From positions 1 to 14,922 of the forward strand of contig CACXCH010000121.1 of assembly GCA_902766085.1 (NCBI GenBank): 14,922 nt of DNA, in the 5' to 3' direction. The position numbers and the translations under genes are program-made. The notes under the pieces were generated by a model. That model made no database searches, was not told where the DNA came from, and saw nothing but the letters and a program-made list of their open reading frames with translations. Source of the DNA: an uncultured Eubacteriales bacterium. GTDB lineage: Bacteria; Bacillota; Clostridia; TANB77; CAG-508. Shown one piece after another: positions 6,401-13,238 of this stretch (its first letter is position 1; each line of letters starts with the position of its first letter).

Positions 6401-7931
6401 TTGTTATCTACTATAAAGAGTGTTTACTTAAATGGACTTGATGGCTACACAGTTCAAGTCGAAGTTGATGTTTCTGCAGGAATTCCAGAGTTTGATATCG
6501 TTGGTCTTCCAGATGAAAGCATTAAAGAGTCAAAGGAAAGAGTTAGCATAGCGATTAAAAATTCTGGATATGAATTTGAGAGCAGAAAAATTGTTGTAAA
6601 TTTAGCGCCGGCAAGTATTAGAAAAGGAGGTGCTTCAATTGATTTACCAATTGCAATAGGTATATTAATAAGTACGAATCAGTTAAAAAATAAAAGGGAT
6701 TTATCAAAAATTGCTTTTGTTGGGGAGCTTTCTTTAGATGGCTCAATTAACTCCGTGAATGGAATTTTACCAATTTGCATTGAAGCCAAAAAAATTGGAT
6801 TTGACGAGATTATTATTCCAAAAGCTAATGAGAAAGAAGCATCTATAGTTAAAGGAATTAAAGCCAAAGGGGTAAAGAACTTAAATGAGGTAATTAGCTA
6901 TTTAAGAGGTGAAACTAATATTGATTCATACAAAACTGATTGGGAAAATATTGCATACGAAAACCAAAAATATTCAATTGATTTTTCAGATGTAAAAGGG
7001 CAAGAAAATGCTAAAAGGGCTTTAGAAATTGCAGCCGCGGGAGGACACAACTGCTTGCTAATTGGAAGCCCGGGAACTGGAAAAACAATGCTTGCTGAAA
7101 GACTAATAACAATACTACCTGACTTAAGCTATAATGAATCTTTAGAAGTAATGAAAATTTATAGTGTTGCAGGACTACTAAATGATAAAGAGCCAATTAT
7201 AATACAAAGACCTTTTAGATCTCCACATCACTCAATATCTCCTACAGCATTAATTGGAGGAGGGAGGATACCAAAACCACGGGGAGATTAGTTTAGCAAA
7301 TTATGGAGTGTTATTTTTAGATGAGTTTACAGAGTTTGACAAAAATGTAATTGAGGTCTTACGTGCTCCAATAGAAGATGGAAAGATTACAATAAGTAGG
7401 GTAAACTCAAGCATAACATATCCATCAAAATTTATGCTTGTAGCAGCTATGAATCCATGTCCTTGTGGATACTATGGATCAGAAGTAAGAGAATGCAAAT
7501 GTACTGATACTTTAATAAAAAAATATCTTTCAAAAGTCAGTGGACCATTACTTGACAGAATTGACATTCAAGTTGAGGTTCCACAGATAAAGTATGAGAA
7601 AATAAATGATAATAAAGTTGAAACATCGGCTCAAATAAAGAAAAGAGTTAATAGAGCTCGAAAAATTCAAATTGAAAGATACAAACAAGATAATATTTAT
7701 AACAATGATTCTTTAACACCAAAACTTATGAAAAAATATTGCAAACTAGATTATGATACCGGAAAATTACTTGAAAAAGCATTTAATAATTTAAAATTGA
7801 GTATGAGAGCTTATGGAAGAATTATTAAAGTAGCTAGGACAATTGCTGATTTAGAAGAGTCAAAAGATATACAAAAAAAGCACATTGCAGAAGCTATAGG
7901 ATATAGAGTATTAGATAAGAATTACTTCTAG
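6401..7931 (+). CDS. comM: ComM/YifB-family AAA+ helicase, read through a +1 frameshift
   Basis: The family has an Mg-chelatase-like AAA+ fold; ComM drives branch migration during integration of transformed DNA. Frame 0 (6401-7291) gives 293 family residues: the N-terminal domain (SVYLNGLDGYTVQVEVDVSAG, GLPDESIKESKERV), then Walker A GSPGTGKT (223-230), PFRSPHHSIS and ALIGGGRIPKP, then runs into TAG. The +1 frame (from 7281 to 7931) continues exactly as the family requires: GEISLANYGVLFLDEF (Walker B), the NPCPCGYYGSEVRECKC cysteine cluster, SGPLLDRID with its arginine finger, and the C-terminal Mg_chelatase_C domain. Skipping C7280 yields 509 aa, the normal family length. TTG 6401 is supported by GGAG (6391-6394), with a second AGGAGGGG just upstream (6380-6387). 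No other damage is visible. It could be a programmed frameshift, a recent pseudogene or a sequencing error. Confidence 0.9.
7277..7282 (+). other. +1 frameshift site in comM (CCA-CGG)
   Basis: The frame-0 codons are CCA (7277-7279) CGG (7280-7282), followed by GGA GAT TAG. Omitting C7280 restores CCA GGG GAG ATT, i.e. the conserved Pro-Gly-Glu-Ile. The run GGAGGAGGGAGG lies at 7256-7267 just upstream; it encodes the conserved Gly stretch but also resembles a Shine-Dalgarno. Confidence 0.85.
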
Positions 7932-7932
7932 G

Positions 7933-8001
7933 ATGGGACAAACAAAAGAGCATTACCCGTTTATTAAACATTACGATTACCAGCTTTTTTACAAGAAATA
8001 A
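7933..8001 (+). CDS. Possible 22-aa peptide starting right after comM
   Basis: ATG 7933 is 1 base after the comM stop and opens a 22-codon frame rich in Tyr, His, Phe and Lys (KEHYPFIKHYDYQLFYKK at its end). The following 65-bp repeat copy encodes KEHYLFTKHYDYQLFYKK in another frame but has no start codon. There is no real ribosome binding site beyond the comM end, so it could only be translated by coupling. The coding differences between copies are all amino-acid-changing, which gives no sign of selection on the peptide. Probably not a gene. Confidence 0.15.
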   Translation: MGQTKEHYPFIKHYDYQLFYKK

Positions 8002-8072
8002 GAAAATCAAAAGAGCATTACCTGTTTACTAAACATTACGATTACCAGCTTTTTTACAAGAAATAAAAAAAT
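7943..8072 (+). repeat. Two tandem 65-bp repeats between comM and dprA
   Basis: Copies 7943-8007 and 8008-8072 match at 62 of 65 positions (differences at 7958/8023, 7964/8029 and 8002/8067). Each copy holds AAAAGAGC paired with GCTTTTTT (8 pairs, one G-T; 7944-7951 with 7983-7990) and, in the loop, GTTTA-N-TAAAC plus repeated CATTAC words. Each copy thus looks like a hairpin with a T-rich 3' side. Function unknown; possibly duplicated terminators or a regulatory RNA element. Confidence 0.85.
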
Positions 8073-8108
8073 CAAAGACTTTATTACACAAAGTTTACTT
8101 GATTTTTT
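8066..8108 (+). terminator. Intrinsic terminator after comM
   Basis: AAAAAATCAA (8066-8075) pairs with TTGATTTTTT (8099-8108). An inner ACTTT/AAAGT stem lies within, and a T6 run closes the right arm. It begins at the end of the second 65-bp repeat. Confidence 0.7.
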
Positions 8109-8217
8109 GTGCTCATTAAAGTTCAATTAGAAAAAAACTTGTATAACTTTTCTACTATATAAAGAAATTAACAAGTAAAATATTTACGTCTTATGCATAT
8201 AAAAAGGACAAGAAAGG

Positions 8218-9106
8218 ATGGAGAAAAGAATAGAAGATTACAAAATTATTAAAATTGGGGATAAGGAATATCCTAATAGACTATCAAAAATAAAAAATGC
8301 ACCAGAAACATTGTATGTAAAAGGTGACTATAGTCTATTAAATAAACTTTCAATTGCAATAGTTGGTTCAAGAAAATGTGATGAATATGGTAAGATTCAA
8401 GCTAAACGATTTGCATCATATTTATCACAGAAAAATATTTGCATTATTAGTGGACTTGCAACTGGAATAGATACAATGGCTCATTTGTATTCAATGGAAA
8501 ATGAAGGGAAAACGATTGCAGTAATAGCATCAGGATTTGAACATATTTACCCAACGGAAAACAAAATATTATTCGAGAAAATACTTGAAAATGGTGGAGC
8601 AATTGTAAGTGAATATGAACCGAGCACTGAAATAGATATGCGAAAATTTCCAATAAGAAACAGAATTATAAGCGGATTATCTGCAGGAGTGTTGGTTGTA
8701 GAAGCAAGAATAAAGAGCGGGAGTATGATTACAGGAAGGCTAGCAATTAAACAAAATAAAGAATTGTTCTGCATTCCTCGGAGATCTAACAAATACTCTC
8801 TCAGGAGGAACAAATGAATTAATATCAGAAGGAGCGATGTGTGTAACTTCGCCTAATGATATTATTGAAACACTAGAGTTTGATGGATATAAAACAGAGG
8901 AAAACGAGATAAGACCTGAATTTAAGGAAATTTATAAATATATAGGAGAAGTTCCAATTTCAGATATAGAAATTGCAAGTTTAACAGGAAAAAGTATAAA
9001 GGAAGTTGATGAAAAATTATTTATGCTAGAAGTGGACAATTTTATAAAAAAACTATTTGGAGGAAAATATATTAGAAAAGATGAATCAACGAAAAATAGT
9101 AGGTAA
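8218..9106 (+). CDS. dprA: DNA-processing protein DprA, read through a +1 frameshift
   Basis: DprA binds incoming single-stranded DNA and loads RecA during transformation. Frame 0 (8218-8817) encodes the Rossmann-like core: YPNRLSKIKNAPETLYVKGD, AIVGSRKCDEYG, ISGLATGIDTMAH, GKTIAVIASGFEHIYP, FPIRNRIISGLSAGVLVVEA, KSGSMITGRLA and LFCIP. It then goes out of frame and stops at TGA 8815-8817. The +1 frame from 8780 continues the family motif as GDLTNTLSGGTNELISEGA, then CVTSPNDIIE and a C-terminal winged helix (FKEIYKYIGEVPISDIEIASLTG). Skipping C8779 gives about 295 aa with no other defect, of normal length. AAGGA (8204-8208) supports the ATG. The gene overlaps yraN by 26 bases, so the two are one operon. 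As with comM, the site may be programmed, mutational or an artefact. Confidence 0.9.
8776..8781 (+). other. +1 frameshift site in dprA (CCT-CGG)
   Basis: The frame-0 codons are CCT (8776-8778) CGG (8779-8781), then AGA TCT AAC. Omitting C8779 gives CCT GGA GAT CTA, restoring the conserved Pro-Gly of DprA. The frame-0 stop comes 11 codons after CGG. The arrangement (Pro codon, extra C, GGN Gly codon) is the same as in comM. Confidence 0.85.
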
Positions 9107-9446
9107 CAATGGAGAAAAAGAGGCGTGCAAATATCTAATAAAGAACAATTACACTATCATTGAAAAAAATTTCAGATGCAGAAGCGGAGAAATTGACATT
9201 ATTGCAAATGATGATTCAACAGGAGAACTTGTATTTATAGAAGTAAAAACAAGGACAAATTATCATTATGGAAAGCCAGCAGAAGCTGTAACAAAATTAA
9301 AGCAGAAACATATTGTTTCTGCTACTAGATATTATTTATATATTCACAAAATCAGCAAAAGATTCATTAGATTTGATGTTATAGAGATTCTAGATAGTTA
9401 TAAAAAATATATAAATCATATAAAAAAAGTAAATATTTACATATAA
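9081..9446 (+). CDS. yraN: YraN family (UPF0102) endonuclease-like protein
   Basis: Small restriction-endonuclease-fold protein, 121 aa, the usual family length. Visible motifs: GNNGEKEACKYLIKNNYTIIEKNFRCRSGEIDIIA, with GE and EIDII carrying conserved acidic residues, then LVFIEVKTR (the E-x-K catalytic-type motif), then KPAEAVTKLKQKHIV. ATG 9081 matches the family N-terminus; a TTG at 9057 would add eight residues. GGAGG at 9059-9063 is 17 bases away, so translation is probably coupled to dprA, which ends 26 bases inside this gene. Association with dprA and comM genes is common in Bacillota; its cellular role is not established. Confidence 0.92.
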   Translation: MNQRKIVGNNGEKEACKYLIKNNYTIIEKNFRCRSGEIDIIANDDSTGELVFIEVKTRTNYHYGKPAEAVTKLKQKHIVSATRYYLYIHKISKRFIRFDVIEILDSYKKYINHIKKVNIYI

Positions 9447-9457
9447 AAAAGTATATC

Positions 9458-9479
9458 GTAAAGTTTGTGTAAACTTTAC
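9458..9479. terminator. Terminator-like hairpin between convergent yraN and amylase genes
   Basis: Perfect 9-bp stem GTAAAGTTT (9458-9466) and AAACTTTAC (9471-9479) with a GTGT loop. It may be extended by an outer GTATAT/ATATAC pairing (9451-9456/9492-9497). T-runs do not follow directly (on the minus strand, T6 begins about 8 bases beyond), so termination strength is uncertain, but the position between two convergent stops fits. Confidence 0.55.
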
Positions 9480-9501
9480 AAAAATTATTCTATATACTCA
9501 C

Positions 9502-10968
9502 CTATAAATTATACATATTGTCTTTTTTTATCCATACTGATACGCTCCCGCCATTTACATAGAAAATACCATTCCCGTATTTATCAACATATACAGGTTC
9601 TTTAACATTACCTGTGCAATCATATAAAATCGTGTCAGATAAATTTTTTCCAACATTCATCTGCTTTGAACCACCAGGTCCATCTGTCAAAATAACGGCC
9701 ATACCAGAATCTTGATGATAATAATCGCCATCTCTAGTCCAACCAATAATATTTGGGTCATCAAAATAATCTTTCTCATCACCATAAGCTAAATACTTTC
9801 TTGCTAATAAAAATATGTCTAACAAATCTTTCATTGGAGGAATGTTTTTTTCAGGTATGCCATAATAATCACCATAGAAAATGCAAGGGATACCTTTTTT
9901 TCTAAACATAATCATTGCATAAGCTAGAGGCTTAAACCATGGAGCAATCCACGACTCCAAAGATTGACCAGGTTCTGTATCGTGATTATCAACAAATGTT
10001 ACAGCTTTTGATGATCTTCTATCAATTAAGGTTTCTTCAAATATTTTGCTCATATCGTAGTTGCCATTACTTTCAGAAGCCTCTTTAAAATGATAATGTA
10101 ATGGAACATCAAACAATGCTGAAACCTCACTATTGTAATCTAAGTAATAAAGAAGAGCATCAACATTTGCACTAAAATATTCACCAACAGTATAAATATC
10201 ACGATTAAATTCCCTCTTAAGCATTGAAAGCCAATTCTTATAGAATGAAGAACGAATATGTTTTACTGCATCAAGTCTAAAACCATCAACTCCAGTTTGC
10301 TTTAAAAACCATTTTCCCCAATAGTTTAAATCATTAACAGTATCAAGATTGTTAAAGTCAACATCACATCCCATCCAATAATCATAATTACCACGTTCTT
10401 TATCAACTTCATCACTAAACTCTTTTCCATAAAATCTAAAAATACCAGTTTCTTTTTCAATATCGTCATAGTCGATTGAAGTGAAATGCTGCCAATGTAG
10501 CTTGAAATCAGAATATTTATTATTTCTGCCAGCAAAATTATATTTTGTCCAAGCGGAAATTGTTCTATAATCTCCAATTGTTTCATTTCTATTATCAGGA
10601 TTTACTTTATATGCAATGATGTTCTCCTGCTCATCTGCTCCCATCCTATGATTTAGAACAATATCAGCTAAAACTTGCACACCTTCAAGTTGCAATGCTT
10701 TAATTGCTGCTATATATTCATCTTTTGTTCCATATTTTGTACGAACAGTGCCTTTTTGATCAAACTCTCCTAAATCATATAAATCATAAACTCCATATCC
10801 AGTATCATTAATTCCACCAGCACCTTTACAAGCGGGAGGAAGCCAAACAGAGGTTATACCTTTTTTTCGAAATTCATTTGCTTTTAAAATAAGAGTATTC
10901 CATAAATTGCAATCATTTGGAAGATACCACTCAAAATATTGCATCATTGTTTCATTGGTTGATTTCAT
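9502..10968 (-). CDS. Cytoplasmic alpha-amylase (GH13)
   Basis: Endo-acting alpha-1,4-glucanase of glycoside hydrolase family 13, 488 aa, resembling the Bacillus liquefying and E. coli cytoplasmic amylases (GH13_5). The N-terminus MKSTNETMMQYFEWYLPND begins directly at the first barrel strand and has no signal peptide, so it acts in the cytoplasm, probably on glycogen or imported maltodextrins. Conserved regions: ADIVLNH (101-107), GFRLDAVKHI with nucleophile Asp233, VGEYF with acid/base Glu263, and FVDNHDT with transition-state stabiliser Asp330. Domain B lies between ~107 and 205. The C-terminal Greek-key domain ends in GGSVSVWIKK. AAAGGAG sits 6 bases before the ATG. It is transcribed alone, divergent from mscS and convergent with yraN. 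amyS or amyA would be usual names; I leave the symbol blank. Confidence 0.95.
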   Translation of the reverse strand: MKSTNETMMQYFEWYLPNDCNLWNTLILKANEFRKKGITSVWLPPACKGAGGINDTGYGVYDLYDLGEFDQKGTVRTKYGTKDEYIAAIKALQLEGVQVLADIVLNHRMGADEQENIIAYKVNPDNRNETIGDYRTISAWTKYNFAGRNNKYSDFKLHWQHFTSIDYDDIEKETGIFRFYGKEFSDEVDKERGNYDYWMGCDVDFNNLDTVNDLNYWGKWFLKQTGVDGFRLDAVKHIRSSFYKNWLSMLKREFNRDIYTVGEYFSANVDALLYYLDYNSEVSALFDVPLHYHFKEASESNGNYDMSKIFEETLIDRRSSKAVTFVDNHDTEPGQSLESWIAPWFKPLAYAMIMFRKKGIPCIFYGDYYGIPEKNIPPMKDLLDIFLLARKYLAYGDEKDYFDDPNIIGWTRDGDYYHQDSGMAVILTDGPGGSKQMNVGKNLSDTILYDCTGNVKEPVYVDKYGNGIFYVNGGSVSVWIKKDNMYNL

Positions 10969-11005
10969 AAAACTCTCCTTTGTGCAATTATATAAAATTA
11001 AGTAA

Positions 11006-11035
11006 CTTATACTGAAGCGGGTTGTTAGAGTTTAA
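11006..11035 (-). promoter_or_regulatory. Likely promoter of the alpha-amylase gene
   Basis: On the minus strand: -35 TTAAAC (11035-11030), 18-bp spacer, -10 TATAAG (11011-11006), giving a ~31-base leader. The -35 lies inside the palindromic element at 11021-11091. A TATAAT closer to the gene would leave a leader of only ~16 bases and lacks a -35. No clear CcpA cre site is seen. Confidence 0.4.
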
Positions 11036-11096
11036 GAGCTTATTATTATTATGCTTTTTAGCTTTTTTACTATAAGCTCTTAAATTGCAACAGCGG
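11016..11096. mobile_element. MITE-like 71-bp palindromic element with flanking AGCGG repeats
   Basis: AGCGG at 11016-11020 and 11092-11096 flank a 71-bp segment. The segment begins GTTG (11021-11024) and ends CAAC (11088-11091). Inside is a perfect 13-bp inverted repeat, TTTAAGAGCTTAT (11031-11043) and its complement (11072-11084). There is no T-tail on either strand and no ORF. The structure resembles a miniature inverted-repeat element with a 5-bp target duplication, but a structured RNA or chance is possible. Confidence 0.4.
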
Positions 11097-11119
11097 CCTA
11101 TAAAATTACAAAAATCTTC

Positions 11120-11148
11120 TTTACATAAATTTCCTTTTGTTATATAAT
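11120..11148 (+). promoter_or_regulatory. Promoter of mscS
   Basis: -35 TTTACA (11120-11125), 17-bp spacer, -10 TATAAT (11143-11148). The transcript would start near 11155, leaving a ~63-base leader to the ATG at 11218 with GAGG at 11209-11212. Confidence 0.68.
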
Positions 11149-11164
11149 TACACCATAATTATAT
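11142..11164. promoter_or_regulatory. Operator-like palindrome over the mscS -10 and start site
   Basis: ATATAATTA (11142-11150) and TAATTATAT (11156-11164) are perfect 9-bp arms around CACCA. The left arm contains the -10 box and the spacer reaches the predicted start. The arms are pure A/T, so chance is a real possibility in this DNA. Confidence 0.35.
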
Positions 11165-11217
11165 CATAATTTTTATAAATTGATATAAAATTAGAAAAGA
11201 AAATTTATGAGGTAAAT

Positions 11218-12426
11218 ATGGGAACAATCAATTCAGCAATAGAATATTTTAAAAATATTACAACTGAACAGGCTGTATCTATTCTTGTTGCAATAGCAGT
11301 AGCAATAGTATTCCTTGTATTTAGTAGATTCATTTCATTTTTTATCCTAAAAATTTTTATTCCAAAAAACAACAGAAAGAAGATAAAGAAAACTGGATTA
11401 TATAAAGACTTAAAAATTGTTTTAGAATTATCAGGAATATATTTAGCTACAAGAATTTTATATTTAAGTGCAGAGCAGGATGCTTTTCTAGCAAAATTAT
11501 ATAGATTAGTATTGTATTGGGGAATGGCTAACATTATAAGTGGAGCTTATGATATTAAAGATGATTTTATTGAAAAAGTAACCAACAACAAAGTAAGTTA
11601 TTCAACTAAAGATAAATTTACATCAGAGGCTTCAAAAAAGGTAGTAAGAATTGTATGCTATATTGCAGCTTTTTTCTTATCGTGCAAATTATATGATATA
11701 AATATTGAGGGTTTAGCAACAGGACTTGGGGTTGCCAGTGCTATTGTTGCATTAGCTGCACAAAATCTTGTAAAACAGATAATGGATGGCATAAACATAT
11801 ATTCAGACAAACCATTTGAAATTGGAGATTGGATTGAAGTCGGAGACGTTGAAGGAACAGTTGTATTTATTTCTATGAGAAGCACTAAAATAAAAACAGT
11901 TGAAGATACAATAGTAACAATTGACAATAGTACACTAATATCATCTAGTATTATAAATTGGGGAAAAATAAAGAAAAGACATTTTGAAACAACATTAAGG
12001 TTAGCTTTGGAAACGCCAGAAACTACTGTAGAAAAATTAATTAATAGAATTAATTTTATTTTAAAATACAATAACGAAGTTATAAGAGATTCAATAAGTG
12101 TGCAATTAATAAAAATTGAAAACGATGCATTGAGCATTGAGATTTATCTTGACACTACAGTCACTGACTATTATGCATTTAAAGCGTTTAAAAACAAAAT
12201 GAATTTAACACTTTTAAATATACTTGAATCACAGGGAGTTAACTTGAGTTATCCAGCTCAGAACATTTATATAAAGTCAAATGAATTAAGTACAAAAAGT
12301 GATAATTTAAGAATAACATCGTCAGATTCTAAAGAATTAAACCCACCAAAAACTGAAAAAAACACAAATGATTACGTAGCAAAAGTTAGAAAAATAGATG
12401 GAAAAGAGGACAAAGAAAAGAAATAA
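11218..12426 (+). CDS. Small-conductance mechanosensitive channel, MscS family
   Basis: 402-aa membrane channel that opens under tension and releases solutes. Hydrophobic segments lie at about 18-45, 66-84, 92-110 and 143-160, then the pore helix GLATGLGVASAIVALAAQNL (165-184), with alternating Gly/Ala packing, kinking into VKQIMDGINIYSDKPFEIGDWIEV, the hallmark of the MscS beta domain. SMRSTKIKT and DNSTLISSSIINW follow, then a cytoplasmic alpha/beta domain to about 345. The last ~55 residues are charged and low-complexity (Lys/Asn/Ser), probably disordered. With four to five predicted membrane segments it is longer than E. coli MscS (286 aa, three segments). It has its own promoter; the two-component genes follow 125 bases later. 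Confidence 0.93.
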   Translation: MGTINSAIEYFKNITTEQAVSILVAIAVAIVFLVFSRFISFFILKIFIPKNNRKKIKKTGLYKDLKIVLELSGIYLATRILYLSAEQDAFLAKLYRLVLYWGMANIISGAYDIKDDFIEKVTNNKVSYSTKDKFTSEASKKVVRIVCYIAAFFLSCKLYDINIEGLATGLGVASAIVALAAQNLVKQIMDGINIYSDKPFEIGDWIEVGDVEGTVVFISMRSTKIKTVEDTIVTIDNSTLISSSIINWGKIKKRHFETTLRLALETPETTVEKLINRINFILKYNNEVIRDSISVQLIKIENDALSIEIYLDTTVTDYYAFKAFKNKMNLTLLNILESQGVNLSYPAQNIYIKSNELSTKSDNLRITSSDSKELNPPKTEKNTNDYVAKVRKIDGKEDKEKK

Positions 12427-12551
12427 ATATAAAGAAAAAATTGTAAAGTTAAGAAACGGATGAAAAAGTGATAAAGAGAATAAATGTTGAAACAAAGTTG
12501 CAGAGTTAGAAAAATAAAAAGGAATTAAAGAAAAGAGGAAAAAAATAATTT

Positions 12552-13232
12552 ATGAATGAGGTAATACTAATTGTAGACGATGAATCAAGAATTAGAAAAT
12601 TAATTAAAGATTTTTTAACAAAAGAGAATTATCAAACTTTAGAAGCTACAGATGGAGAAGAAGCACTAAAAATTTTTGAAGAAAACAGTTCTAAAATTAA
12701 ATTAATATTACTTGATGTTATGATGCCAAAATTAGATGGATGGTCAGTGCTAAGGCAAATAAGGCAAACATCAAATGTTCCAGTTATAATGCTTACAGCA
12801 AGAAGCGAAGAACAAGACCAACTATTTGGCTTCGAGCTTGGTGTTGATGAATACATAACAAAACCATTTAGCCCTAAAATATTAGTAGCTAGAATTAAAG
12901 CAATTTTGAGTAGGTCTGATTCAAAGAAAAATGAAACAAAAGACTATGGTGGAATTTTAATTGATACAGATGGAAGAACGGTTACTGTTGACGGAAAGAA
13001 TATTGACCTAAGCTTAAGAGAATATGAACTATTAAAATATTTACTTGACAATGAAAATGTTGCACTTTCTAGAGAGAACATACTAAATAACGTATGGAAC
13101 TATGACTACTATGGAGACTCACGCACTATCGACAGTCATATAAAGAAGATAAGACATAAATTAGGAAAAAAAGGAAAATACATAAAAACTATAAGAGGGG
13201 TTGGATACAAATTCGAAGTCGAGGAGCATTAA
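12552..13232 (+). CDS. OmpR/PhoB-family response regulator
   Basis: 226-aa DNA-binding regulator. Receiver domain (1-118): acidic pair Asp9/Asp10, phospho-acceptor Asp55 in LLDVMMPKLDG, Thr82 in MLTAR and Lys104 in TKPF. Winged-helix effector (about 128-224): ENILNNVWNYDYYGDSRTID, HIKKIRHKLG and IKTIRGVGYKFE. GAGGAA (12535-12540) precedes the ATG by 11 bases. The 125-bp gap upstream is A-rich and I see no clear promoter or structure in it. The kinase starts 6 bases after this stop, so the two are one operon and partners. The regulon cannot be told from the sequence. Confidence 0.95.
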   Translation: MNEVILIVDDESRIRKLIKDFLTKENYQTLEATDGEEALKIFEENSSKIKLILLDVMMPKLDGWSVLRQIRQTSNVPVIMLTARSEEQDQLFGFELGVDEYITKPFSPKILVARIKAILSRSDSKKNETKDYGGILIDTDGRTVTVDGKNIDLSLREYELLKYLLDNENVALSRENILNNVWNYDYYGDSRTIDSHIKKIRHKLGKKGKYIKTIRGVGYKFEVEEH

Positions 13233-13238
13233 TAAAAA

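Noticed and set aside
7254..7931. Second half of comM as an independent gene starting at TTG 7254
   Set aside because: The residues before GEISLANYGV do not match anything, TTG 7254 lies inside the conserved ALIGGG segment of the other frame, and the part after the shift lacks Walker A. It is the continuation of ComM.
7943..8072. CRISPR array
   Set aside because: Only two directly adjacent 65-bp units with no spacers and no cas genes in view.
8837..9106. Independent 89-aa gene at ATG 8837
   Set aside because: It starts in the middle of a conserved DprA segment; the 19 codons before it in the same frame are also DprA-like, so it is the C-terminal part of dprA.
405..9972. Systematic CCWGG methylation-linked sequencing error as the sole cause of both frameshifts
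   Set aside because: At least five other CCAGG sites in the window (405, 1171, 3822, 9674, 9968) are read without an extra C, so the error would have to be selective. Not excluded, but not the leading explanation.
12427..12551. Promoter or small gene in the 125-bp gap before the response regulator
   Set aside because: A-rich sequence with no well-spaced -35/-10 pair, no hairpin and no plausible frame.
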